Source: Streptomyces phaeoluteigriseus (lineage in GTDB: Bacteria; Actinomycetota; Actinomycetes; Streptomycetales; Streptomycetaceae). From it: a DNA stretch of 64,000 bases. This document shows positions 36,489 to 44,643 of the stretch, piece by piece (within the stretch, counting starts at the first letter, position 1; each line of letters opens with the position of its first letter). Made by a program: the position numbers and the translations under genes. Under the pieces are notes generated by a model that was given only the letters and a program-made list of their open reading frames with translations, had not been told where the DNA came from and searched no databases. The stretch lies in NCBI RefSeq assembly GCF_001896135.2, contig NZ_MPOH02000015.1, forward strand, positions 491,040 to 555,039. Direction: 5' to 3'.

Positions 36489-37235
36489 CTACTTCTCGTC
36501 GGGCTCCTCGGCGCTCTCCGCCTCGGTCGACGCTCCGTCGGTCTCCAGCAGCCGCCCCAGCTGCCCGCCGACGATCCGCTTGAACTTCCGCGACTGCGGC
36601 CGCGTACGGTCCAGCACCGCGACCTCCAGGCGCTCGGCGGGGATCTCCCGCTGCGTGCCGTTCGTGTCACGGGAGAGGGCCTGGACGGCGAGCTTCAGGG
36701 CCTCGGCGAGGCTCATGCCGTCCTGGTGACGCTGGTCCAGGTAGCTGCTGATCTGTTCGGCGTTGCCACCGACCGCGACCGAGCCGTGCTCGTCCACGAT
36801 CGACCCGTCGTGCGGCAGCCGGTAGATCTGGTCACCGTCCGGCGTCTCACCGACCTCGGCCACCACCAGCTCCACCTCGTACGGCTTCTCGCCGGCCGAG
36901 GAGAAGATGGTGCCCAGCGTCTGGGCGTAGACGTTGGCGAGACCGCGGGCGGTCACGTCGTCACGGTCGTACGTGTAGCCGCGCAGATCGGCGTACCGAA
37001 CGCCGCCGATGCGCAGGTTCTCGTACTCGTTGTACTTGCCGGCGGCGGCGAAGCCGATCCGGTCGTAGATCTCGCTGAACTTGTGCAGCGCGCGGGACGG
37101 GTTCTCGCCGACGAACACGATGCCGTCGGCGTACTGGAGCACGACCAGGCTGCGACCGCGGGCGATGCCCTTGCGCGCGTACTCCGCGCGGTCGGCCATC
37201 GCCTGCTGGGGTGAGACATAGAACGGCGTCGACAC
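36489..37235 (-). CDS. prcA: 20S proteasome alpha subunit
   Basis: A 248-residue alpha subunit. STPFYVSPQQAMADRAEYAR is the gate/helix-0 region, and RGRSLVVLQYADGIVFVGEN and FAAAGKYNEYENLRI are alpha-subunit landmarks; the catalytic Thr is absent as expected. A 30-residue acidic tail rich in E and A follows the fold. GTG start. Forms the outer rings with PrcB; last gene of the operon, 58 bp after prcB. Confidence 0.97.
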   Translation of the reverse strand: MSTPFYVSPQQAMADRAEYARKGIARGRSLVVLQYADGIVFVGENPSRALHKFSEIYDRIGFAAAGKYNEYENLRIGGVRYADLRGYTYDRDDVTARGLANVYAQTLGTIFSSAGEKPYEVELVVAEVGETPDGDQIYRLPHDGSIVDEHGSVAVGGNAEQISSYLDQRHQDGMSLAEALKLAVQALSRDTNGTQREIPAERLEVAVLDRTRPQSRKFKRIVGGQLGRLLETDGASTEAESAEEPDEK

Positions 37236-37293
37236 CGGTTATCCGTCCCTTTCTGTGGAAGTCACTCGATCACCTTGCCAAGGGGGCGGCCGG

Positions 37294-38139
37294 CTACAGC
37301 AGCGCGGCCCGGGGACCGTCCGGCTGCTCGAGACGGCGCGCCAGCACCGAGCGGGCGATCTCGGAGGACTCGTCGTCGGTGAGCCTGCGGAAACCGTCGT
37401 CGGTGATCACGGTGACGATGGGGTAGATCCGGCGGGCGACATCGGGACCACCGGTCGCCGAGTCGTCATCTGCCGCGTCGTAGAGCGCCTGGACCACGAG
37501 CGTCGTGGCCTCCTCCTCGCTCAGGTCGCGGCGGTACAGCTTCTTCATGGCGCCGCGCGCGAAGACCGAGCCCGAGCCGGTCGCCGCGAAGTTGTGCTCC
37601 TCGGAGCGGCCGCCGGTGACGTCGTAGGAGAAGATCCGGCCCCTGTCGCGGTCCACGTCGAACCCGGCGAAGAGCGGGACCACGGCCAGGCCCTGCATGG
37701 CCATGCCGAGGTTGGAGCGGATCATCGTCGACAGCCGGTTCGCCTTGCCCTCCAGCGACAGCTGGGCACCCTCGACCTTCTCGAAGTGCTCCAGCTCCAG
37801 CTGGAAGAGCTTGACCATCTCGACGGCCAGACCGGCGGTGCCGGCGATCCCGACGGCCGAGTACTCGTCGGCCGGGAAGACCTTCTCGATGTCGCGCTGC
37901 GCGATGACGTTGCCCATGGTGGCGCGGCGGTCACCGGCGAGCACCACACCACCGGGGAAGGTCACGGCCACGATCGTCGTCCCGTGCGGCGCCTCGACCA
38001 CGCCCTGCATGGGCGGAAGTTGCCGGTTGCCGGGCAGCAGGTCCGGCTGGTGGTCGGACAGGAAGTCCATGAAAGAGGCGGATCCGGGCGTCAGGAAGGC
38101 TGCTGGCAGACGCCCGATGCCAAGGGAGTTGGCTTCCAC
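37294..38139 (-). CDS. prcB: 20S proteasome beta subunit
   Basis: A 281-residue precursor. GTG 38139 follows AAGGAA and gives a 53-residue propeptide cut before Thr54 (PHG then TTIVAVTFPGGVVLAGDRRA). In mature numbering Thr1, Asp17 and Lys33 (IEKVFPADEYSAV) form the catalytic triad, and the SGS loop ATGSGSVFA is present. The propeptide is removed autocatalytically on ring assembly. The open frame extends 28 residues further upstream but without a ribosome site. Confidence 0.97.
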   Translation of the reverse strand: MEANSLGIGRLPAAFLTPGSASFMDFLSDHQPDLLPGNRQLPPMQGVVEAPHGTTIVAVTFPGGVVLAGDRRATMGNVIAQRDIEKVFPADEYSAVGIAGTAGLAVEMVKLFQLELEHFEKVEGAQLSLEGKANRLSTMIRSNLGMAMQGLAVVPLFAGFDVDRDRGRIFSYDVTGGRSEEHNFAATGSGSVFARGAMKKLYRRDLSEEEATTLVVQALYDAADDDSATGGPDVARRIYPIVTVITDDGFRRLTDDESSEIARSVLARRLEQPDGPRAALL

Positions 38140-38351
38140 GAGGTTCCTTCCGGATAGGCCGAATTCACAGGTGAAGCATCGGTATGCCAGGGACCCTACC
38201 CGGCCCGCGGCGGTGATCCACATGTCCCGCGGAACGCATCTCGCGGCACCCCGTCGGGGTGCGAGGACCGGTGAACCCGAAACAGGTGGCGGGCTTACCG
38301 GTCACTCACACCCCCGCACGCTTGAACCTTCACTTCGAAGGCAAAGACGGC

Positions 38352-38570
38352 TTACTGCCCGCCCTTTTGCACGAAGCTTCGCACGAAGTCCTCGGCGTTC
38401 TCCTCGAGCACGTCGTCGATCTCGTCCAGCACGGAGTCCACGTCGTCGTTCAGCTTCTCCTGACGCTCCTTGAGGTCCTCCGAGCCCTGCGTCTCGGCCG
38501 CCTGCTCCTCGACCTCCTCGGTGGAGCGCGTCGCCTTCTGCTGGCCGCCGCCGGTGTCCTTGGTCGCCAT
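38352..38570 (-). CDS. pup: prokaryotic ubiquitin-like protein Pup
   Basis: A 72-residue Pup. A disordered Gln/Glu-rich N-terminus (MATKDTGGGQQKATRSTEEV) is followed by the coiled-coil helix that binds Arc (KLNDDVDSVLDEIDDVLEEN) and ends FVQKGGQ. The C-terminal Gln must be deamidated to Glu by Dop before PafA can use it. ATG 38570 is chosen over an upstream frame extension. Lies 212 bp ahead of prcB and 188 bp after dop; no small gene is evident in either gap. Confidence 0.97.
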   Translation of the reverse strand: MATKDTGGGQQKATRSTEEVEEQAAETQGSEDLKERQEKLNDDVDSVLDEIDDVLEENAEDFVRSFVQKGGQ

Positions 38571-38758
38571 AACCCTCACCCCGCTCAGTTCGCCCGACAT
38601 GGTCGACAGGTCGGCATCCTGCCGATCGGTGATGATCAGACCCTACAATCCGGGTCCGACATCGGCCCCGCAGTTGTCACAACGTACGGGGGCCACCTCG
38701 ATGATTCCCGGGCACGGGGATTTCCACCCCGGGCGCCCAGGTGCGGCCGAGTACCCGT

Positions 38759-40270
38759 TCAGCCGCCCGACAAGACCCTGACCAGGTCTTCCGCGGTGCG
38801 GCAGCGGTCCAGCAGCGCCTTGACGTGATTTCGCGTTCCGCGAAGCGGTTCCAGGGTTGGAACGCGCTGGAGGCTGTCGCGGCCCGGCAGATCGAAGATG
38901 ACCGAGTCCCAGGAGGCCGCGGCGACGTCGTCGGCGTACTGCTCCAGGCACCGGCCGCGGAAGTACGCGCGCGTGTCCTCCGGGGGCTTGCCCACGGCCC
39001 GGTCGACCTCCGCCTCGTCCAGGAGCCGCTTCACGCGCCCGCGGGCCACCAGGCGGTTGTAGAGGCCCTTGTCGGGCCGTACGTCGGCGTACTGGAGGTC
39101 GACCAGGTGCAGGCGGGCCGCGTCCCAGTCCAGGCTGTCGCGGCGCCGGTAGCCCTCCATCAGTTCGCGCTTGGCCACCCAGTCCAGCTCGCCGGCCAGG
39201 CTCATGGGGTCGGTCTCCAGACGCGTGAGGGTGTCCTCCCAGCGCGTCAGGACGTCCTTGGTCTGGTCGTCCGCGTCGGCGCCGTAACGCTCCTCCACGT
39301 ACTTGCGCGCCAGCTCGAAGTACTCCATCTGCAGCTGGACCGCGGTGAGTGTGCGGCCGCTGCGCAGCGTGACCAGACGCTGCAGGCCGGGGTCGTGCGA
39401 GACCTGGTGGAGGGTGCGGACGGGTTGGTCCACCGCCAGGTCGACGTTGATGAAGCCGTCCTCGATCATCGACAGCACCAGGGCCGTGGTGCCGAGCTTG
39501 AGATAGGTGGAGATCTCCGAGAGGTTGGCGTCGCCGATGATCACGTGGAGGCGGCGGTACTTCTCGGCGTCGGCGTGCGGCTCGTCGCGGGTGTTGATGA
39601 TCGGGCGCTTGAGTGTCGTCTCCAGACCGACCTCGACCTCGAAGTAGTCCGCACGCTGGCTGAGCTGGAAGCCGTGCTCGTGCCCGTCCTGGCCGATGCC
39701 GACCCGGCCCGCCCCGGTGAAGACCTGGCGGGAGACGAAGAACGGGGTGAGGTGGCGCACGATGTCCGAGAAGGCGGTCTCCCGCTTCATCAGGTAGTTC
39801 TCGTGCGTGCCGTAGGAGGCGCCCTTGTTGTCCGTGTTGTTCTTGTAGAGGTGGATCGGCTGGGCGCCCGGGAGCGCCGCGGCACGCTCGGCCGCCTCGG
39901 CCATGATCCGCTCGCCCGCCTTGTCCCACAGGACGGCGTCGCGCGGGTTGGTGACCTCGGGCGAGCTGTACTCGGGGTGGGCGTGGTCGACGTAGAGACG
40001 GGCGCCGTTGGTGAGGATCACGTTGGCGAGGCCGATGTCCTCGTCGGTGAGCTGGCTGGAGTCGGCGACCTCGCGGGCGAGGTCGAAGCCCCGCGCGTCC
40101 CGCAGCGGGTTCTCCTCCTCGAAGTCCCAGCGGGCCCGGCGGGCCCGGTGCATCGCCGCCGCGTAGGCGTTGACGATCTGGGACGAGGTGAGCATGGCAT
40201 TGGCGTTCGGGTGACCGGGGACGGAGATCCCGTACTCCGTCTCGATGCCCATTACTCGCCGTACGGTCAT
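38759..40270 (-). CDS. dop: Pup deamidase/depupylase Dop
   Basis: A 503-residue PafA homologue. MGIETEYGISVPGHPNANAM is the Dop N-terminus, and the segment AAAMHRARRARWDFEEENPL with LRDARGFDLA is the Dop-specific insertion (Dop loop). GARLYVDHAHPEYSSPEVTN and RDEPHADAEKYRRLHVIIGD match PafA blocks. It deamidates Pup and removes Pup from substrates. ATG 40270 follows GGAGG; the frame extension upstream is not needed. Confidence 0.97.
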   Translation of the reverse strand: MTVRRVMGIETEYGISVPGHPNANAMLTSSQIVNAYAAAMHRARRARWDFEEENPLRDARGFDLAREVADSSQLTDEDIGLANVILTNGARLYVDHAHPEYSSPEVTNPRDAVLWDKAGERIMAEAAERAAALPGAQPIHLYKNNTDNKGASYGTHENYLMKRETAFSDIVRHLTPFFVSRQVFTGAGRVGIGQDGHEHGFQLSQRADYFEVEVGLETTLKRPIINTRDEPHADAEKYRRLHVIIGDANLSEISTYLKLGTTALVLSMIEDGFINVDLAVDQPVRTLHQVSHDPGLQRLVTLRSGRTLTAVQLQMEYFELARKYVEERYGADADDQTKDVLTRWEDTLTRLETDPMSLAGELDWVAKRELMEGYRRRDSLDWDAARLHLVDLQYADVRPDKGLYNRLVARGRVKRLLDEAEVDRAVGKPPEDTRAYFRGRCLEQYADDVAAASWDSVIFDLPGRDSLQRVPTLEPLRGTRNHVKALLDRCRTAEDLVRVLSGG

Positions 40271-40457
40271 GCGGCCCTCCTTGCCCGGCGGCACCCTCGG
40301 TCGTGGGCGCCGCTCAAGTACCGCGGGTGCTCCGGTGCGTGTGCGGTGCCCGTCCCCGCACTGCGCCCGGCGGTACGCAAGAGCCTAGAACGCCTCTGCG
40401 CTGGTGGGGAGATCATTTGCGTCATTGCCTGCTCCAGCCGTGGCCCGAAAAGCAGTC

Positions 40458-40488
40458 GCTGCGGGTACCCGGAAAGGGCACCCGCAGC
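40458..40488 (-). terminator. hairpin after arc
   Basis: GCTGCGGGT (40458-40466) pairs with ACCCGCAGC (40480-40488), 10 bp past the arc stop, suggesting that arc and dop-pup-prcBA are at least partly separate transcription units. Confidence 0.7.
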
Positions 40489-40498
40489 CGCCCTGGTT

Positions 40499-42265
40499 TT
40501 ACAGGTACTGTCCGGTGTTCGCCACCGTGTCGATGGAGCGTCCGGTGTCGGAACCCTGCTTTCCGGTGATCAGGGTGCGGATGTACACGATCCGCTCGCC
40601 CTTCTTTCCGGAGATCCGGGCCCAGTCGTCCGGGTTGGTGGTGTTCGGCAGGTCCTCGTTCTCCTTGAACTCGTCCACGCAGGCCTGGAGGAGGTGGGAG
40701 ACGCGAAGGCCCTTCTGGTTCTTCTCCAGGAAGTCCTTGATCGCCATTTTCTTGGCGCGGCCCACGATGTTCTCGATCATGGCGCCGGAGTTGAAGTCCT
40801 TGAAGTAGAGGACTTCCTTGTCGCCATTGGCGTAGGTGACCTCCAGGAAGCGGTTCTCCTCGGATTCGGCGTACATGTGTTCCACTGCCGTCTGGATCAT
40901 GCTCTGGACGGTGGTGGTCCGGTCGCCGCCGTGCTCGCCGACGTCGTCGGAGTGCAGCGGCAGACGCTCGGTGAGGTACTTGCCGAAGATGTCCTTGGCC
41001 GCTTCGGCGTCCGGACGCTCGATCTTGATCTTCACGTCGAGCCGGCCGGGTCGCAGGATGGCCGGGTCGATCATGTCCTCACGGTTGGAGGCACCGATCA
41101 CGACCACGTTCTGGAGGCCCTCCACGCCGTCGATCTCGGCGAGCAGCTGCGGGACGATGGTGTTCTCCACGTCCGAGCTGACGCCGGAGCCACGGGTGCG
41201 GAACAGCGACTCCATCTCGTCGAAGAAGACGATGACGGGGGTGCCCTCGCTGGCCTTCTCACGAGCACGCTGGAAGACCAGGCGGATCTGCCGCTCGGTC
41301 TCGCCGACGTACTTGTTCAGCAGCTCGGGACCCTTGATGTTGAGGAAGAAGCTCTTGCCGGTGGCCTGTCCGGTCACCTCGGCGACCTTCTTGGCCAGCG
41401 AGTTGGCGACGGCCTTGGCGATCAGTGTCTTGCCGCATCCGGGGGGCCCGTACAGCAGCACGCCCTTGGGCGGCCGCAGCTCGTGCTCCTTGAACAGGTC
41501 GGGGTAGAGGTACGGCAGCTCGACCGCGTCGCGGATGGCCTCGATCTGGCCGCCGAGACCGCCGATCTGCTCGTAGCCGATGTCCGGGACCTCTTCGAGG
41601 ACGAGTTCCTCGACCTCGCTCTTGGGGACCACCTCGTAGACGTAGCCCGAGCGGGGTTCGAGCAGCAGGGCGTCGCCGGGTCGGATGACGACGTCCAGGA
41701 GCGGCTCGGCGAGCCGCACCACCCGCTCCTCGTCGGTGTGTCCCACCACCAGGGCGCGCTCGCCGTCCTCGAGGATCTCCTTGAGGGTGACGATGTCGCC
41801 GACGCTCTCGTACTCCATGGCCTCGACCACGTTGAGTGCTTCGTTGAGCATCAGTTCCTGGCCGCGCCGCAGCTCTTCGAGCTCGACGCCGGGGCTGACG
41901 TTCACCCGGAGTTTGCGGCCTCCGGTGAAGATGTCGGCGGTGCCGTCCTCGTTCGCCTGAAGGAAGACACCGAAGCCGGCCGGCGGCTGTGCGAGCCGGT
42001 CGACTTCCTCTTTGAGGGCCACGATCTGGTCGCGGGCCTCACGGAGCGTGTTTGCCAGTCGCTCGTTCTGGGCGGACACGCCGGCCAGATTGGTCTGCAG
42101 CTCGACGATCCGCTCTTCGAGAATCCTCGTGTGTCGCGGAGAGTCGGCGAGCTTGCGTCGCAGGACGGCGATCTCCTGCTCAAGGTAGGCAATCTGCCCG
42201 GCGGGGTCGTCGGACCCTCGTCCCGGGCGGATGCCGCGGTTCATGTCGTCGTCGTGGGCTGCCAC
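40499..42265 (-). CDS. arc: proteasomal AAA ATPase Arc (Mpa)
   Basis: A 588-residue ring ATPase. An N-terminal coiled coil (about 15-75, with IAYLEQEIAVLRRKLADSP) recruits Pup, two OB domains follow (about 85-225), then the AAA module with Walker A GPPGCGKT, Walker B VIVFFDEMESLF, and SRH RPGRLDVKIKIERPD. The C-terminus ends NTGQYL, the proteasome-docking tail. GTG 42265 is chosen, with GGAGGAGG just upstream; GTG 42274 is an alternative. Divergent from the ferredoxin gene. Confidence 0.96.
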   Translation of the reverse strand: MAAHDDDMNRGIRPGRGSDDPAGQIAYLEQEIAVLRRKLADSPRHTRILEERIVELQTNLAGVSAQNERLANTLREARDQIVALKEEVDRLAQPPAGFGVFLQANEDGTADIFTGGRKLRVNVSPGVELEELRRGQELMLNEALNVVEAMEYESVGDIVTLKEILEDGERALVVGHTDEERVVRLAEPLLDVVIRPGDALLLEPRSGYVYEVVPKSEVEELVLEEVPDIGYEQIGGLGGQIEAIRDAVELPYLYPDLFKEHELRPPKGVLLYGPPGCGKTLIAKAVANSLAKKVAEVTGQATGKSFFLNIKGPELLNKYVGETERQIRLVFQRAREKASEGTPVIVFFDEMESLFRTRGSGVSSDVENTIVPQLLAEIDGVEGLQNVVVIGASNREDMIDPAILRPGRLDVKIKIERPDAEAAKDIFGKYLTERLPLHSDDVGEHGGDRTTTVQSMIQTAVEHMYAESEENRFLEVTYANGDKEVLYFKDFNSGAMIENIVGRAKKMAIKDFLEKNQKGLRVSHLLQACVDEFKENEDLPNTTNPDDWARISGKKGERIVYIRTLITGKQGSDTGRSIDTVANTGQYL

Positions 42266-42510
42266 GGTCCTCACCTCCTCCAAGGGGAGCTGGACGCTTC
42301 CAGACCCTACCTGGGTGGGTGTCGATTGAAACCCCTAGATCACAAAGACTCTCGGGGTGTGTCCGATCTTCACCCTTGCGCTCTCCCTCACGCCAGGGGA
42401 ATACCCACCGAACATGATTGGAAAGCTGCCGGAGGTAGGGTCGAAGTGTTCAACACCCGTCAGAGCCTGCATCGTTCCCGTACGGCTCGGCAAAACATTC
42501 GGCAGGAGAT

Positions 42511-42828
42511 ATGGGCGTACAGCAGGAAGCCGGGGTCGGCGGCGAGGCGCTGGAGGTCTGGATCGACCAGGATCTCTGTACCGGCGACGGCATCTGCGCG
42601 CAGTACGCGCCGGAGGTGTTCGAGCTGGACATCGACGGTCTGGCGTACGTCAAGACCCCGGATGACGAGCTTCTCCAGGGCAAGGGGGCCACGACGCCGG
42701 TCCCGCTGCCGCTGCTGACCGACGTGGTGGACTCGGCGCGGGAGTGCCCGGGCGACTGCATCCATGTGCGAAGGGTTTCGGACAGGGTCGAGATCTACGG
42801 GCCGGACGCCGAGCCGGACGCCGTGTGA
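42511..42828 (+). CDS. small [3Fe-4S]/[4Fe-4S] ferredoxin
   Basis: A 105-residue ferredoxin: IDQDLCTGDGICAQYAPEVF carries two cluster cysteines and ECPGDCIHVR the remaining ones. The central part has an insertion (LLQGKGATTPVPLPLLTD) making it longer than the 65-residue P450-partner ferredoxins. It occupies the position next to arc in many actinobacteria. Its redox partner is unknown. The AGGAG two bases before the ATG is too close, so translation may begin from a leaderless mRNA or a later codon. Confidence 0.88.
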   Translation: MGVQQEAGVGGEALEVWIDQDLCTGDGICAQYAPEVFELDIDGLAYVKTPDDELLQGKGATTPVPLPLLTDVVDSARECPGDCIHVRRVSDRVEIYGPDAEPDAV

Positions 42829-42886
42829 CCCGTTGCGCACGCGCTGTGACGACTGTCTGATTTCTCACAACGGCCGGTGACCCGCT

Positions 42887-43465
42887 TCAGACGCTGTGGG
42901 CACAGGCGGGCGTCGAGCGGATGAACGCGTCGTCCTTCCAGCGCCACTTGGCGCTCTCCTTCACGTCCGGGCAGCAACTGGGCACATCGGCCGAGGAGTA
43001 GCCCAGGTAGTCGGCGAGGACGGCGCCGTCGTCGACCGACAGGGCGGTGACGGTGCGGCGCTCCTTGGGGTCGACCAGGGTGGCCACGACCCGCGGAGTC
43101 CTCGCGTCGGCGGCCTGGGTGAGGACGTAGACCCCGTCGGGCGGGGTGCCCATGGGGGCGTCGCAGTGGACCACGACGACTGTTTCCGGCCTGCCGTCGC
43201 CGTCCAGGTCCCCGGAGGCCGTCCGCATCACGAGCGCCTCCACCGGGCCGCACTCGATCGGGAAGTCGACGCCGGTGGTGGCGGGGGCGGCGACGGTCAC
43301 GGGTGCGGGCGGCGCACCCGGGCCGCTCGCCTGGGCGGCGGTCGCCGGACCGGGCTGGAGCACCGAGGACAGGGCCACGACACCGGCCACGGCGGTGGCC
43401 GTCGCGACCCAGTGGATCGGCCGGGTGTGAGTGTGTGCCAGTTCCGGGACGGCGGATTGCTGCAC
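42887..43465 (-). CDS. secreted or membrane-anchored hypothetical protein
   Basis: About 192 residues. After a polar start, WVATATAVAGVVALSSVL forms a signal anchor, followed by a Pro/Ala linker and an extracellular domain with ECGPVEALVMRTASGDLDGD, GRPETVVVVHC and SSADVPSCCPDVKESAKW. The DGDGR segment resembles FG-GAP/VCBS calcium-loop motifs, and several Cys suggest disulfides. GTG 43465 follows AGGAG; the open frame extends to 43519. I do not recognise a named family. Confidence 0.72.
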   Translation of the reverse strand: MQQSAVPELAHTHTRPIHWVATATAVAGVVALSSVLQPGPATAAQASGPGAPPAPVTVAAPATTGVDFPIECGPVEALVMRTASGDLDGDGRPETVVVVHCDAPMGTPPDGVYVLTQAADARTPRVVATLVDPKERRTVTALSVDDGAVLADYLGYSSADVPSCCPDVKESAKWRWKDDAFIRSTPACAHSV

Positions 43466-43589
43466 GAGGAGCGTCTCCTGTGAGGGCTGTGCCGGTGGGG
43501 TTGGCCTGCATCGTGCCACACGTCACAGTACGGGGGAACAGGGGGTCCGGGATCCCGGACGGCGGCGCGGATGCCGGGCCCAACATGAC

Positions 43590-43639
43590 GACGCCGTGCC
43601 CGAGTTCCCGGGGTGTCACGGGAACTCGGGCACGGCGTC
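43590..43639 (-). terminator. 21-bp perfect hairpin after trmI
   Basis: A perfect 21-bp stem (43590-43610 with 43619-43639) and 8-base loop, 54 bp past the trmI stop. Confidence 0.88.
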
Positions 43640-43693
43640 GGTTCGTTCGTGCGGCACGGAGCCGCCCGAGGCAGGGCCCGTGGACGACGGGCT

Positions 43694-44593
43694 CTAGCGG
43701 TTGCCTCCGTCGGCGTTGGGACCGGTGTAGTCCTCGCCGTAGGCGCCCTTAGCGGGGCGGCGGCGGCGCATGGGCGGCTCGACACCGTCCGCGAGGCGGC
43801 GGGCGGTGAGGAGGAAGCCGGTGTGGCCGATCATCCGGTGGTCCGGGCGGACGGCGAGTCCCTCGACGTGCCAGTTGCGGATCATCGACTCCCAGGAGGT
43901 CGGCTCGTTGAAGGAGCCGATCTCGCGGATGGACTCGACGGTCCGCGCGAGCTGGGTGGTGGTCGCCACGTAGCAGCACAGGATGCCGCCGGGGACGAGC
44001 GCCTTGGAGACGGCCTCCAGGCACTCCCAGGGGGCGAGCATGTCGAGGATGACGCGGTCGACGTCGGTGTCGCTCAGGTTGTCCTGGAGGTCCCCGACGG
44101 TGAGCTCCCAGGCGGGGTGCGGGCCGCCGAAGTAGCGCTCCACGTTCTGCTGGGCGATCTCCGCGAAGTCCTCGCGTCGCTCGTAGCTGTGCAGCATGCC
44201 CTGGTCGCCGATCGCGCGCAGCAGGAAGCTGCTGAGCGAGCCGGAGCCCACGCCCGCCTCCACGACGCGCGCGCCGGGGAAGATGTCGGCGAAGGCCAGG
44301 ATCTGCCCCGCGTCCTTGGGGTAGACCACGGCGGCGCCGCGGGGCATGGACAGGACGTAGTCGGGGAGCAGGGGGCGCAGCGCGAGGTAGGCGACGTTCC
44401 CGGTGGTGCGGACAACGCTGCCCTCGGGAGCACCGATCAGTTCGTCGTGCGGGAAGGAACCCTTGTGGGTGTGGAAGTTCTTCCCGGCCTCGAGCGTGAA
44501 CGTGTAGTGGCGGCCCTTGGGGTCGGTCAGCTGAACCTGGTCCCCGACCTTGAAGGGCCCGCGCCTGCGGGCGGCACCGGTCGGTTCGGACAT
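43694..44593 (-). CDS. trmI: tRNA (adenine-58-N1)-methyltransferase
   Basis: A 299-residue class I methyltransferase. SAM motif I VVEAGVGSGSLSSFLL, motif II RREDFAEIAQQNVERYFGG, and VILDMLAPWECLEAVSKAL (motif IV with the catalytic Asp) are diagnostic for TrmI, as is the N-terminal PHDELIGAPEGSVV. It forms tetramers that modify A58 in the T-loop of tRNA. ATG start 51 bp after the M50 protease stop. Confidence 0.96.
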   Translation of the reverse strand: MSEPTGAARRRGPFKVGDQVQLTDPKGRHYTFTLEAGKNFHTHKGSFPHDELIGAPEGSVVRTTGNVAYLALRPLLPDYVLSMPRGAAVVYPKDAGQILAFADIFPGARVVEAGVGSGSLSSFLLRAIGDQGMLHSYERREDFAEIAQQNVERYFGGPHPAWELTVGDLQDNLSDTDVDRVILDMLAPWECLEAVSKALVPGGILCCYVATTTQLARTVESIREIGSFNEPTSWESMIRNWHVEGLAVRPDHRMIGHTGFLLTARRLADGVEPPMRRRRPAKGAYGEDYTGPNADGGNR

Positions 44594-44643
44594 GTGACCA
44601 GCCTACCGGGGTTTGTGAGGGGCGCCGACCAACGGGGCGATGC

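Noticed and set aside
38571..38758. Small gene between dop and pup
   Set aside because: Only a 16-17 codon frame with a CDNCG motif is open before stop; too short and without a good ribosome site to support.
38741..42718. Very long plus-strand open frame over dop and arc
   Set aside because: It is antisense to two unmistakable genes and arises from the GC-rich codon pattern; its translation has no domain. Similar long mirror frames over metH, cvnA, the betaine permease and the binding proteins were dropped for the same reason.
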